From: Bacteroidales bacterium
GTDB lineage: Bacteria; Bacteroidota; Bacteroidia; Bacteroidales; UBA932
Length of the DNA: 64,000 nucleotides
Assembly (NCBI GenBank): GCA_017634595.1
Contig: JAGBNC010000019.1
Span: forward strand, 1 to 64,000
Direction of reading: 5' to 3'
Shown in pieces: positions 8,395 to 17,028 of this stretch. Both the position numbers and the translations under genes were made by a program. Within the stretch, counting starts at the first letter, position 1; every line of letters starts with the position of its first letter. The notes under the pieces were generated by a model. That model was not told the DNA's origin. It saw only the letters and a program-made list of their open reading frames with translations, and did not search any database.

Positions 8395-10131
8395 TTATCG
8401 GATATCTCTTGCCGACACTTTGGACATGTTGTCCAAAAGGTCGGCATTTGTTTTGAACTCGTCCATCAATTGGAGCATGAAGTTCATGGCTTCCAGCGGG
8501 TTCATGTCGGCCAGAAGCTTGCGCAGAATCCATATACGGTTGGCACTGGCCCTGTCGAGAAGCAGGTCGTCGCGGCGGGTACCGGACAGGACTATGTTCA
8601 CGGAAGGGAAAATCCTGCGGTTGGAGAGGCTTCTGTCAAGCTGAAGCTCCATGTTGCCCGTGCCCTTGAACTCCTCGAATATCACGTCGTCCATCTTCGA
8701 GCCGGTCTCGGTGAGCGCCGTGGCAAGAATTGTCAGGGAACCGCCGCCTTCAATGTTACGTGCCGCACCGAAGAAACGCTTTGGCTTCTGGAGAGCATTG
8801 GCATCCACACCGCCGGTGAGAACTTTGCCGGAAGCGGGCTGAACCGTATTGTAGGCACGTGCAAGACGAGTGATGGAGTCGAGCAGGATGACCACGTCGT
8901 GGCCGCATTCCACAAGCCTGCGAGCCTTTTCGAGTACCATGTTGGCCACTTTGACATGATGCTCGGCAGGTTCATCGAAAGTAGATGCAACCACTTCGGC
9001 TTTAACGCTGCGCTGCATGTCGGTGACTTCCTCCGGGCGTTCGTCGATGAGGAGTACAATCTCATATACCTCCGGGTGGTTGTCAGCAATCGCGTTCGCT
9101 ATGCTCTTGAGCAGCATGGTCTTACCTGTCTTGGGCTGAGCTACAATGAGTCCGCGCTGGCCCTTGCCGATGGGGGAGAACATGTCCACTATACGGCAAC
9201 TCGGGTCGGTGGCATGGCCGCGGCCTAGCAGATTGAACTTCTCGTCAGGGAAGAGCGGAGTGAGGAAGTCGAAGGGTACACGGTCTCGAATGAACTCCGG
9301 AGTGCGCCCGTTGACGTATTTTATCTTGACAAGAGGGAAGTATTTGTCCCCTTCGCGTGGCGGGCGGATCTCTCCCGTCACAGTGTCGCCAGGTTTCAGG
9401 GCATTGTACTTTATCTGCTGCTGTGAGACATAGATATCGTCGGGAGAATTGAGGTAATTGTAGTCGGAGGAACGGAGAAAACCATATCCGTCAGGCATGA
9501 TCTCCAGAACTCCAGTAGCTTCTACCGTACCCTCGAATTCGGGTACGCGGGGCTTCTGGAACTGTTTCGGCTGCTGCATGTTCTGAGCGTTATTCTGTCC
9601 GTTTTGACCATTCTGACCACCATTCTGGCTTCCGTTCTGACCTCCGTTCTGCCCGTTCTGGCGATGGTGTGGAGCTGCTGGGGCAGCTGCCTGCTGCGCC
9701 TGGTTCTGCTGTTTTTTAGGCTCTTCCTGCTTTTCCTCTGCAGGAGCCTCCGCCTTCTTCTTGGGACGTCCTCTCTTGGCCTTGGGCGCTGCCTCTGCGG
9801 CGGGTGCAGCCGCTTCTGCAGCTTTAGCCGCTGGTTCTTCTGCTGCAGGAGCCTGAGCCTGAGCCGGCGCCGGCTTGGGTGCCGGCTTGGGTGCCTCCGC
9901 AGCCTTAGCCTTGGGCTCAGCTGCAGGCTCGGCCTTAACCTTGCGGGGACGGCCCCTCTTAGGCTTTTCTGCTACCGGCTTCTGGGCTTCTGCTCTTGCT
10001 TCGGCATCCAGAATCCCGAATATAAGGTCCTCGTCAGAGGTCTTCTTGCTGAATTTGATGTTGTTGTCTTTTGAAAGGTTTTCGAGCTGTCCGCGGTCCA
10101 TGCTTTTGAGCTCGGTCAAACTATGTGTCAT
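8395..10131 (-). CDS. rho: transcription termination factor Rho with long disordered insert
   Basis: Rho is the hexameric RNA-dependent ATPase that ends transcription. The protein is 578 aa against about 420 for E. coli Rho. Residues 1-45 are the Rho N-terminal helical domain, and about 48-197 are a low-complexity insert rich in Ala, Lys and Pro with two AT-hook-like motifs (KRGRPRK near 58 and KRGRPKK near 119) and then a Gly/Gln/Asn run. From 200 the cold-shock-like RNA-binding domain follows (MPDGYGFLR), then the ATPase with [10 protein letters not shown] and the [10 protein letters not shown] stretch. Disordered inserts are known in Bacteroidota Rho, and in B. thetaiotaomicron the insert has been linked to phase separation. 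Confidence 0.97.
   Translation of the reverse strand: MTHSLTELKSMDRGQLENLSKDNNIKFSKKTSDEDLIFGILDAEARAEAQKPVAEKPKRGRPRKVKAEPAAEPKAKAAEAPKPAPKPAPAQAQAPAAEEPAAKAAEAAAPAAEAAPKAKRGRPKKKAEAPAEEKQEEPKKQQNQAQQAAAPAAPHHRQNGQNGGQNGSQNGGQNGQNGQNNAQNMQQPKQFQKPRVPEFEGTVEATGVLEIMPDGYGFLRSSDYNYLNSPDDIYVSQQQIKYNALKPGDTVTGEIRPPREGDKYFPLVKIKYVNGRTPEFIRDRVPFDFLTPLFPDEKFNLLGRGHATDPSCRIVDMFSPIGKGQRGLIVAQPKTGKTMLLKSIANAIADNHPEVYEIVLLIDERPEEVTDMQRSVKAEVVASTFDEPAEHHVKVANMVLEKARRLVECGHDVVILLDSITRLARAYNTVQPASGKVLTGGVDANALQKPKRFFGAARNIEGGGSLTILATALTETGSKMDDVIFEEFKGTGNMELQLDRSLSNRRIFPSVNIVLSGTRRDDLLLDRASANRIWILRKLLADMNPLEAMNFMLQLMDEFKTNADLLDNMSKVSARDIR
9570..9665 (-). repeat. low-complexity NGQN-coding repeat inside rho
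   Basis: Short imperfect direct repeats built on TTCTG-type units (plus strand) encode the Asn-Gly-Gln run at about residues 157-185 of Rho. Such a tract can change length by slippage in steps that keep the frame. Confidence 0.7.
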
Positions 10132-10189
10132 AAAAAATGATTTGAAGTGCGCCAGCCAGAAATATGACCCGACGCATTATTTGATAGTG

Positions 10190-10197
10190 CAAATATA
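10190..10197 (-). promoter_or_regulatory. -7 element of a rho promoter
   Basis: TATATTTG on the minus strand matches TAnnTTTG exactly. No clear TTTG is present at -33. The start would be near 10184, giving a leader of about 50 nt, long enough for autoregulation, though I see no clear structure in it. Confidence 0.45.
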
Positions 10198-10229
10198 ATA
10201 AATTCCTGGAATTTTACCATCTTTGTACT

Positions 10230-11432
10230 ATGAAAAATGTGATGTTGTTCATGGCGAGGCTTCTGTTGCTCCTTTTGCCCGTTTTTATTATAGTTGTAGG
10301 CCTGTTTTCTTTCTCTCCGGTATATAACTTCAGCAGCCCGCATTCTTTCTCCGGCCCGGATATCTATAATCCGTACTCCGGCCTGGATACGAGTGCGCGT
10401 TGGATGAGAGCCAATTTTCACACCCACACGCGTGTTGACAATATCCTGAATGAATGCCCGGAGTATCCGGATGTCGTGTACCGCGATTATATGAGGCTTG
10501 GTTATGACATCTTGACTTTTTCAAACCATAATCAGCTTACCAGGCATCCCTACGATTCTACTCTGCAAGTGAATGTGTATGAACACGGATACAGCATCTT
10601 CAAATTCCACAAGCTGGTATTCAATCCCGGCAGGATGATGCTATACGACCATGTTCTCCCCCTGTTCGTGTCACAGAAGCAGTGGCAGTATGATTATCTG
10701 TCCAAGAATGCCGATTTTATAGTGATGAATCACCCCGACCGGACTCTTCATACTACGCCCCGCTCGATGCGCCTGCTGACCGGGTATCGTTTCATGGAGG
10801 CCGATGCCGGCGCCGGTACGGATCTTCTCCACTGGGACGAGGCTTTAAGCGCAGGCCATTATTCTCATTGCCTGATCAATGACGACTGTCACGACTCCGG
10901 CAATCACCGTAAGATTGCGCGGCGTTGCAATTGGCTCCAGGCTCCTTCGGCCCGCTATGAGGATTTCAAGCCAGTGCTGCTTCAGGGACTCTTTTACTCG
11001 ATGCGCATTCCCGATTTCGGTGACGGAGACTGGGATATAAAGCTCGCTGAGAATGCTCAGCTGCCTAAGATTGCCGATGTAGGACTTCGTGGCGACACTA
11101 CCTTTGTCAAACTCTCTCGTCCTGCTCACATTGAGGCATGGGGACAGGATCATACCTTGCTCTCGGAGTCCGATTCGGACAGCATGGAATATGTTATGCG
11201 TCCCGAGGATAGCTATGTCCATTACACCGCCGCGTTCGACAATGGCGTATTCATCTATACCAATGCCTTTGCACGCTATGATTCAAGTAAAGCGGCGAGC
11301 CCTTATGAAGAGTCGCCGCATACCGTGAACATATTCCTTACTGTTCTATTCAACCTTGCTGTCCTTGCCTTGATCTGCCTCGGTGTCTTGCTGGCCCGAT
11401 GGCTTTTCCCTCACAAAAAATTGAAATCCTGA
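10230..11432 (+). CDS. membrane-anchored PHP-domain-like protein
   Basis: A 400 aa protein with a hydrophobic N-terminal segment (about 5-28) and a C-terminal membrane segment (about 365-390) enclosing a PHP-like metal-dependent hydrolase domain. Metal-ligand motifs are visible: FHTHT (His64, His66), FSNHNQ (His100), MNHPD (His168) and NDDCHD (Asp218, Asp219, His221). The substrate is unknown; PHP proteins include phosphatases, phosphoesterases and polymerase exonucleases. With one segment at each end the domain probably faces the periplasm, but topology is inferred. A near-consensus -7 box (CATCTTTG, 10218-10225) directly precedes the ATG. Its 3' end overlaps the convergent GT39 gene by 87 bp. 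Confidence 0.75.
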   Translation: MKNVMLFMARLLLLLLPVFIIVVGLFSFSPVYNFSSPHSFSGPDIYNPYSGLDTSARWMRANFHTHTRVDNILNECPEYPDVVYRDYMRLGYDILTFSNHNQLTRHPYDSTLQVNVYEHGYSIFKFHKLVFNPGRMMLYDHVLPLFVSQKQWQYDYLSKNADFIVMNHPDRTLHTTPRSMRLLTGYRFMEADAGAGTDLLHWDEALSAGHYSHCLINDDCHDSGNHRKIARRCNWLQAPSARYEDFKPVLLQGLFYSMRIPDFGDGDWDIKLAENAQLPKIADVGLRGDTTFVKLSRPAHIEAWGQDHTLLSESDSDSMEYVMRPEDSYVHYTAAFDNGVFIYTNAFARYDSSKAASPYEESPHTVNIFLTVLFNLAVLALICLGVLLARWLFPHKKLKS

Positions 11433-13049
11433 GCGCCGCTGCAGGAAACGGGCGTCCGGAACATCTTCCCGGAGGCGCTGCACATGTTCGGGAATGTCTT
11501 TTACGACAAAGTAGCAGGGCTTGTCGATGGGCCCTTTTGAGAGCCATTCAAAATCGTCGCAATTGCACTCAGGCTGGCGGTCTGTATAGAAATACTGGGC
11601 GTAGCTCTTGAAGTAGGAGGGTAAGACATAGCAGTCTTCACCCTGCCTCTCGATATAAAAATCAATGGCAGATGCCTGGCTGTACTTCTCTACCTCAGGG
11701 ACGGCGCAAAGGATTGCCGTCATGGCGAACAGCAGGTTACCGGCGGCGAGCGGAAGGAAGTTCAGCAGCTTTCTGCTGCGTTTGAACCATACGCAGAATG
11801 CAATGGTGGCTGCGATGAGCAGTATCCCTACGAATGGTTCGAAGCCATGCCAGTGTGAACTTGCCTCCATGCAGCTGACGGCGAATGGATCGTCCACAAG
11901 GGGGATAATGTGCTGCTTGAACTTGTCAAATAGAGTAAGCCCGGTCAGGACGATTCCATAGAAAGCTGAAGTGGCGATGAGCGCAATGCGGTGCCATGTG
12001 GTGAATTTCAGCTTGCCGTCCATCATACGGGATGCCGCCCATGCGCCCAGGAAAGTGATGGGGAAGTAGCAGAACGACGAGTAGTGTACTATTTTGGTCC
12101 TGACGATTGTAAATAGGATCAGCACGACCCACAGCGACACCATCATCCAGCGGAAAAGGATGCTGCTGCGGCTCTGGGGATCTTCGTCTTTGAGGGCCTT
12201 GCGCCTGAATGTCGAAAGTGCGAAGAACGACGCGGGCGTGACCCCGAAGAGGAGGATGACAAAGTGATAAAGCAGGAAGCCTCCGTGCCCTGCATCCTTG
12301 GTCTCGAAAAGACGTATCTGATAGTCGATAAAGTCTTTAATCACTTCGGAATGGCCAGTGGCGGCCAAGGCGATAAACCAGGCTCCGCCGGCGAGGGCCA
12401 GCATCACCAGATAGGCTGCCACATCTTTCCATCTGAAGCTGAAACGGAACTTCCTGAATATGAGCCAGACAAGGAAGGTGAGTCCGAAAATCAAGAACGC
12501 AACGGGCCCTTTTGTCAGCACTGCAAGTCCGGTGAACAAGCCGCTGAGCGAGGCGTTGCGAAGCCGGCGGGAGGATTCCGCCTGGTCGGAGTAACGGGCG
12601 AAAAAGTATATCCCAAGGAAGATGAAATAGTTGAACCAGGGGTCGATGATGCCGGACTTGAAATAGAAGAACGGCAGGAAGGAGATAGTGTAAAGTCCCG
12701 CCCAGAGCAGGCCGAAACGCCTGTTTTCAGTGCTGGTGCCGATATGGAACAGGGTGAGCAAGGTGATGATGCCCATTATTGCATTGGGGAAGCGGGCGGC
12801 GAATTCGCCGACTCCGAATACCTTCATGCTCAGTGCCTGCATCCAGATAAACAGGGGAGGCTTCTCCCAGAACGACTCGAAATTGATCTGGACATTGAAC
12901 CAGTCGCCGGTGAGCACCATTTCACGTGCTGATTCGGCGAAGTTAATTTCATCCCAGTCAAAGAGCCTTACGCCGCCGATGCCCGTGATGAACAACAGCG
13001 ACCCAAGCACTATGATGCAGAGGTCTGTCAGGAGCGTGCTGCGTTTCAT
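11346..13049 (-). CDS. ArnT/PMT-like glycosyltransferase, family 39
   Basis: A 567 aa polytopic membrane protein. Near the N-terminus it has the family pattern DWDEINFAESAREM, where the Asp-Glu pair corresponds to the first-loop acidic catalytic region of ArnT/PMT (GT39/GT83-type) transferases, followed by WFNVQINFESFWEKPPLFIW. About ten hydrophobic segments follow, then a soluble C-terminal tail. Such enzymes move a sugar from a polyprenyl-phosphate carrier onto lipid A or a protein in the periplasm. It follows the GtrA-like gene with a 4 bp overlap and is the last gene of the operon that starts with lptD, so an LPS or lipid A target is likely. The last 29 codons overlap the convergent PHP gene. 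Confidence 0.85.
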   Translation of the reverse strand: MKRSTLLTDLCIIVLGSLLFITGIGGVRLFDWDEINFAESAREMVLTGDWFNVQINFESFWEKPPLFIWMQALSMKVFGVGEFAARFPNAIMGIITLLTLFHIGTSTENRRFGLLWAGLYTISFLPFFYFKSGIIDPWFNYFIFLGIYFFARYSDQAESSRRLRNASLSGLFTGLAVLTKGPVAFLIFGLTFLVWLIFRKFRFSFRWKDVAAYLVMLALAGGAWFIALAATGHSEVIKDFIDYQIRLFETKDAGHGGFLLYHFVILLFGVTPASFFALSTFRRKALKDEDPQSRSSILFRWMMVSLWVVLILFTIVRTKIVHYSSFCYFPITFLGAWAASRMMDGKLKFTTWHRIALIATSAFYGIVLTGLTLFDKFKQHIIPLVDDPFAVSCMEASSHWHGFEPFVGILLIAATIAFCVWFKRSRKLLNFLPLAAGNLLFAMTAILCAVPEVEKYSQASAIDFYIERQGEDCYVLPSYFKSYAQYFYTDRQPECNCDDFEWLSKGPIDKPCYFVVKDIPEHVQRLREDVPDARFLQRRSGFQFFVREKPSGQQDTEADQGKDSKVE

Positions 13050-13480
13050 TTGTTTCTGAACAAAATCAGTTTTTTAGCAAAAAAGTTCCAGAAGAACACT
13101 ATTACTGTCGTTATGACTTTTGAGATCATGTAGTGGATATGGGCTTTGTCAGCAAATACCCACATGAATAATTCGGTCAGTCCCAGCCCGCACAAGCCTA
13201 TGAGAATGAAAATCAGTATCTCAGCCGTGCGGCTCTTCATGCTGCGGTTGTCAAATACCCAGAAGATGCTGAATAAGTAGGTGATGGTGAGGCCGGCGAC
13301 AAAAGCAATTCCGGTCCAGACGAGCAGTCTTTCCCTGCCGAAAAGCTCGGTCAGGAGAGCTAGCAGCCCTGCATCGACCAGAAAGGCAGTCCCTCCCGAC
13401 ACAAGGTAGCGGAATGCTTGAACCTTAATGTCCGAACTGCGCTCGGTGAACAACAGTTTGATTAGCTCTTTTAACGTCAT
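13046..13480 (-). CDS. GtrA-like membrane protein
   Basis: A 144 aa protein with four hydrophobic segments and the GtrA-family opening FRYLVSGGTAFLVDAGLLALL (split here as FRYLVSGGTA then FLVDAG). GtrA proteins are thought to flip polyprenyl-phosphate-linked sugars across the inner membrane. The gene overlaps GT2 upstream and GT39 downstream by 4 bp each, the classic GtrB (loading) / GtrA (flipping) / transferase order. Confidence 0.85.
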   Translation of the reverse strand: MTLKELIKLLFTERSSDIKVQAFRYLVSGGTAFLVDAGLLALLTELFGRERLLVWTGIAFVAGLTITYLFSIFWVFDNRSMKSRTAEILIFILIGLCGLGLTELFMWVFADKAHIHYMISKVITTVIVFFWNFFAKKLILFRNK

Positions 13481-14223
13481 TTAGCCGGGAACAGTTTTGA
13501 ATGCATCAGTCCCCATTTACACAGCCTGTACACCAGCGACACCCTCAAAACACCGAATCCGTATATGGTGCTGCGTCTCAAATTGATTGACGATGCGTCG
13601 TCGAAGTATTTGGTGGGACAAGTCACCTCACCAATCTCATATCCGGCCCAGAATATCTGTGCCGCCATTTCGTTGTCGAGGATGAAGTCGTCGGAGCAGA
13701 TATTGTAATCCACTTTGCGCAGGACTTCGGCGCTGAAGGCCCTGTAACCTGTGTGGTACTCAGAAAGCTTCTGGTTGATCAGCAAGTTCTGCGTAAGGGT
13801 AAGGAAGCGGTTGGCTACATATTTGATCAATGGCATGCCGCCTTTGCGGGCGCCTTTTCCGAGTATGCGCGAGCCGAAGACCACAGGGTACACGCCATTG
13901 GCTATGATGAAGGCCATAGCTTCGATGAGCTTGGGTGTGTATTGGTAGTCGGGATGAAGCATGATTACGATGTCGGCCCCGAGTTCGAGCGCCCTGTTGT
14001 AGCAGGTCTTCTGGTTGCCGCCGTAGCCGCGGTTCTTGGGATGGATCAGAACTTCACGGATTCCGAGCTCGCGGGCTTTCTCTACTGTCCCGTCACGGCT
14101 GCAGTCATCAGTAAGTATGACCTCATCCACTATATCCATTGGTATTTCTGCGTATGTCTGTTCGAGGGTCTTCTCGGCATTGTATGCCGGCATTACCACT
14201 ATAACCTTCTTTCCGTGTATCAT
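13477..14223 (-). CDS. glycosyltransferase family 2, polyprenyl-phosphate sugar synthase type
   Basis: A 248 aa GT2 enzyme resembling dolichyl-phosphate mannose synthase and GtrB. It opens with KVIVVMPAYNAEKTLEQT and has DDCSRDGT and HPDYQYTP for nucleotide-sugar and metal binding, but lacks the two C-terminal membrane segments of GtrB, so it would be peripheral. It probably loads a sugar onto undecaprenyl phosphate for the GtrA-like flippase and the GT39 transferase that follow it. It starts 2 bp after the lptD stop. Confidence 0.88.
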   Translation of the reverse strand: MIHGKKVIVVMPAYNAEKTLEQTYAEIPMDIVDEVILTDDCSRDGTVEKARELGIREVLIHPKNRGYGGNQKTCYNRALELGADIVIMLHPDYQYTPKLIEAMAFIIANGVYPVVFGSRILGKGARKGGMPLIKYVANRFLTLTQNLLINQKLSEYHTGYRAFSAEVLRKVDYNICSDDFILDNEMAAQIFWAGYEIGEVTCPTKYFDDASSINLRRSTIYGFGVLRVSLVYRLCKWGLMHSKLFPAK

Positions 14224-14225
14224 TA

Positions 14226-16979
14226 TTATTTAAAATTATCCCAGTAGCTGCTGCTCTTCTTTAGCTGTAGCAGGTCGGCCAGAGCCGATGCGTTGGCTGC
14301 GATTCTGAACTGGTATGAAGCCCAGTTTCCGGTAGGAACCCACGATACCGAAATGTTGAAGCAGTGTAGGTCGTAGGTGAAACTGAACTGGGTAGTAGTT
14401 ATCTTCATTGCCTGCAGGTCAAAGCCGCTGCTGGCATTAATATTCAATCTCGGGGTCAGTTTAATGCTGCCGCTGGCCTGAAGGGTCTGTGTGATATTGT
14501 TCTTAGGCTTCAACACACCTTCTTCCAGACGCATCTGCCTGTTCATGCTGAAAGAATAGCTGAAACTCAGCGACCAGGGAACATTGGGGTTGGTGTAATA
14601 CAACCATCCGCCCGGTATAAATTCGCCGGTGACAGGATGGTAGAAGTAACGCTGATAATAACTGGCCGCACCGTTTACCACGGAGCCACCGGAGTCACCT
14701 CTGTTTGTCGGGTCCTTGATGCCGTCGTTTCCTTTGATGCTGCCGTCGCCTGATATGGAGTAGGAGGCAGATGCTGAAATGTTGTTGAGTCTCAACAGCC
14801 CCTGTCCTTGGGTGATTGCAAATTTGGAAATCCTCGAACCGGTAGGGCCGACTGCGTAAGGATCGAAGCTTGCACTTCCGCTGATGGATATCTTGTTGAA
14901 CAGAGAGGTGGACATCGATAGGTTGACGTTGCTCATCCTCAAGCTGTCCGCCAAGAAGTTGTAGCTTGTGCTTATGTTCAGCTGGTCAATCAGTTTGACT
15001 TTCTTTGATCCGGTACCTGTAGTGTCGGCGAAATCACGGACTTTTGCTTCGAGATTGTTGCCTATCGTGATGTTGGCGCTGGCAGCGCGTCCTTTCCCCG
15101 GAGGACCATAGACCTGCCCCCTGTAGATATTGTACTCGTAAGTCTGCTCTTTTCCGTGTATATCGGTATAATGAAGCGTACGGTAGCCGTTGGCATGGGT
15201 GCCGAGTTCTGGATTGAAACTCATTGACACAGAAGGGGAGATGACGTGCCTTATGGCCTGTATCCTGCGATAGCTGCCGAAATTAAAAGTACCATAAAGA
15301 CGTGTCGTCAAGGCTATGGAGCCTGAGTATTGCTGGGTGATGCCGAAGGTGTTGAACTGTGTGCTCGGCTGTTCTTCCACCTTGTCAGTTTCAGGGTTGT
15401 AGGCGTATTCGCGTTTGCGGAACATCCAGTTCATGCCGTAGCTCACTGAAGGGTTGACATTCAGGTACTTGAGGATCTGGAAGTTAGGCAGGCCAATGCT
15501 GAAGTTGTGAGTCATTCCGTTCTGGAAACGGTCGAGGAAACCTTCCTGTCCGAACTCTGATGCCTTGAAATTGATTTTGTTCTGCAGCGTAGTGTTGTAG
15601 CCTATGGAGAACTTCTCATAGAAACGCTCTTTGCCGACCCTGACCTTGCGCTTGAACGGATAAAATGTGCTTATCGAAAAAGTTACGTTAGGAAGGGTGA
15701 AAGCATACGATGAGTCCCTGGAGCTCTGGGAGTGCAGGGCGTTGATGCTCAGGTTGAACTTGCCGTTCCAGTTCTTTGAATACGAAATGGATGACGAAAT
15801 CTGGTTCTGCAGGGCTTCGTTTACCGACCGGGAGTTGAAGCGGCTGTTGGATGGGGATGAAAAGTTGACCGACGCGCTGAAGGTCGTCCCCGGGTGGGCC
15901 TTGGAGTCCTGAGTATGGGACCATTTGACCGAGAAGTTGGAGTATTCGTTGAAGTCCGGTGTGTCGGGCTCGCCAGTCTGGTCATGTGAGTAAGTGAAAC
16001 CGAAGTTGCCGTTGAACTTGTATTTCACCATGTATCTGGAGTTGACGTTGACTGCCCATGAGCCCAAGGTAAAGTAGTCACCGGTGAGCGACAGGTCGAG
16101 ATAGTCTCCGAACACGAAATACATACCGGCATCTTTCATGTAGAAACCTCGGGCGTTTTCCTCACCGAAGTTCGGCATGAGCAGACCTGTAGCCCTTTCG
16201 GGACGCTTGGGAATGAAACCGAAGGGGAGTCCTACGAACGGCAGCTTGACGTCTTCAACTACAAGATACGCAGGGCCGAAGACGGTCTTCTGGCTGGGCT
16301 CGGTCATGACTTTTGCCGAGGTAAGTGCCAGATAATAATGCGGATGGTCCATGTCGCATACGGTGTATTTGCCGTTGGTCATGTTTATGCTCCTGTCCGG
16401 CATCATCTTCACCTTGCCGCCATGCAGGATTGCGCTTTCTTCTGTGGTAAGGATGTTCTTGATGGACGATTTTTTGGTGTCGAAGTTGTACTTGACCTCG
16501 TCCATATTGTAGGTCTTGCCGCCCTGGGTCATGACCGGGCGCCCCGTCCATACGCCGTTGAGCGAGTCATAAACGCCTTTGGCAAACACAGTCCCCGTCT
16601 TCATATTGTACTGCATGTAGGCAGCCGTGAGCTTCATGTCTTGATACTCAACGGAGACGTCACCATAATAGTATATCATCCTCTGGCCGTCGGTAAAAAC
16701 CTCCACAATGGAGTCTTTGGCCTGCGAGAACGCAGGCATTTCAAGTGAACTCTTGCTCCTCAGAGCGGCGGAATCGATGCGGTGGAGCGAATCGGCCACA
16801 TGTATCGAATCCCTGCGGGCAAGTGCCGCCGAGTCGAGCACAATCTCCCTTGCCGTCTTGGGCACTGCATTGCTGAAAATGCGACGGGCGCCACGCCTGC
16901 CCACATTCTGGGCGGGTATGATGTTTGCCGTGAGTGTCAGCAGCAAGAGGATCGGAACAATTCGCTCTAGTATTCTCAA
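14226..16979 (-). CDS. LptD-like outer-membrane LPS assembly protein
   Basis: A 917 aa protein with a signal peptide (about 1-23, ending IIPAQ). An OstA/LptA-like beta-jellyroll region follows (about 85-240, with YYYGDVSVEYQDMKLTA and VFAKGVYDSL), then a long beta-barrel with alternating aromatic strands to a C-terminal FRIAANAS stretch. In LptDE this barrel inserts LPS into the outer leaflet. The length and layout match the Bacteroidota LptD type. It is the first gene of an operon with three lipid-linked glycosylation genes and is divergent from the amidase gene, sharing a 49 bp gap with overlapping promoters. Confidence 0.88.
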   Translation of the reverse strand: MRILERIVPILLLLTLTANIIPAQNVGRRGARRIFSNAVPKTAREIVLDSAALARRDSIHVADSLHRIDSAALRSKSSLEMPAFSQAKDSIVEVFTDGQRMIYYYGDVSVEYQDMKLTAAYMQYNMKTGTVFAKGVYDSLNGVWTGRPVMTQGGKTYNMDEVKYNFDTKKSSIKNILTTEESAILHGGKVKMMPDRSINMTNGKYTVCDMDHPHYYLALTSAKVMTEPSQKTVFGPAYLVVEDVKLPFVGLPFGFIPKRPERATGLLMPNFGEENARGFYMKDAGMYFVFGDYLDLSLTGDYFTLGSWAVNVNSRYMVKYKFNGNFGFTYSHDQTGEPDTPDFNEYSNFSVKWSHTQDSKAHPGTTFSASVNFSSPSNSRFNSRSVNEALQNQISSSISYSKNWNGKFNLSINALHSQSSRDSSYAFTLPNVTFSISTFYPFKRKVRVGKERFYEKFSIGYNTTLQNKINFKASEFGQEGFLDRFQNGMTHNFSIGLPNFQILKYLNVNPSVSYGMNWMFRKREYAYNPETDKVEEQPSTQFNTFGITQQYSGSIALTTRLYGTFNFGSYRRIQAIRHVISPSVSMSFNPELGTHANGYRTLHYTDIHGKEQTYEYNIYRGQVYGPPGKGRAASANITIGNNLEAKVRDFADTTGTGSKKVKLIDQLNISTSYNFLADSLRMSNVNLSMSTSLFNKISISGSASFDPYAVGPTGSRISKFAITQGQGLLRLNNISASASYSISGDGSIKGNDGIKDPTNRGDSGGSVVNGAASYYQRYFYHPVTGEFIPGGWLYYTNPNVPWSLSFSYSFSMNRQMRLEEGVLKPKNNITQTLQASGSIKLTPRLNINASSGFDLQAMKITTTQFSFTYDLHCFNISVSWVPTGNWASYQFRIAANASALADLLQLKKSSSYWDNFK

Positions 16980-16995
16980 ATTACAATTAATTTGT

Positions 16996-17003
16996 TAAAT
17001 TTG
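16996..17003 (+). promoter_or_regulatory. -7 element upstream of the amidase gene
   Basis: TAAATTTG followed by C matches the Bacteroidota -7 consensus. The TTG start codon is 26 bp downstream. No clear -33 TTTG is seen. Confidence 0.45.
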
Positions 17004-17010
17004 CGAAACG

Positions 17011-17018
17011 CAAAATTA
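17011..17018 (-). promoter_or_regulatory. -7 element upstream of lptD
   Basis: Minus-strand TAATTTTG lies 32 bp upstream of the lptD ATG and faces the amidase promoter, so the two envelope genes have interlocked divergent promoters. Confidence 0.45.
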
Positions 17019-17028
17019 CTATTAATTT

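Noticed and set aside
8470-9228. Plus-strand open frame of 252 codons opposite rho
   Set aside because: Antisense to the conserved Rho ATPase domain with no recognisable protein.
9570-9665. Repeats in rho considered as a CRISPR or tandem-repeat locus
   Set aside because: The units are short, irregular and in frame with the Gly/Gln/Asn run of Rho.
12264-12932. Plus-strand open frame of 222 codons opposite the GT39 gene
   Set aside because: Charged, repetitive translation typical of the reverse of a hydrophobic membrane protein gene.
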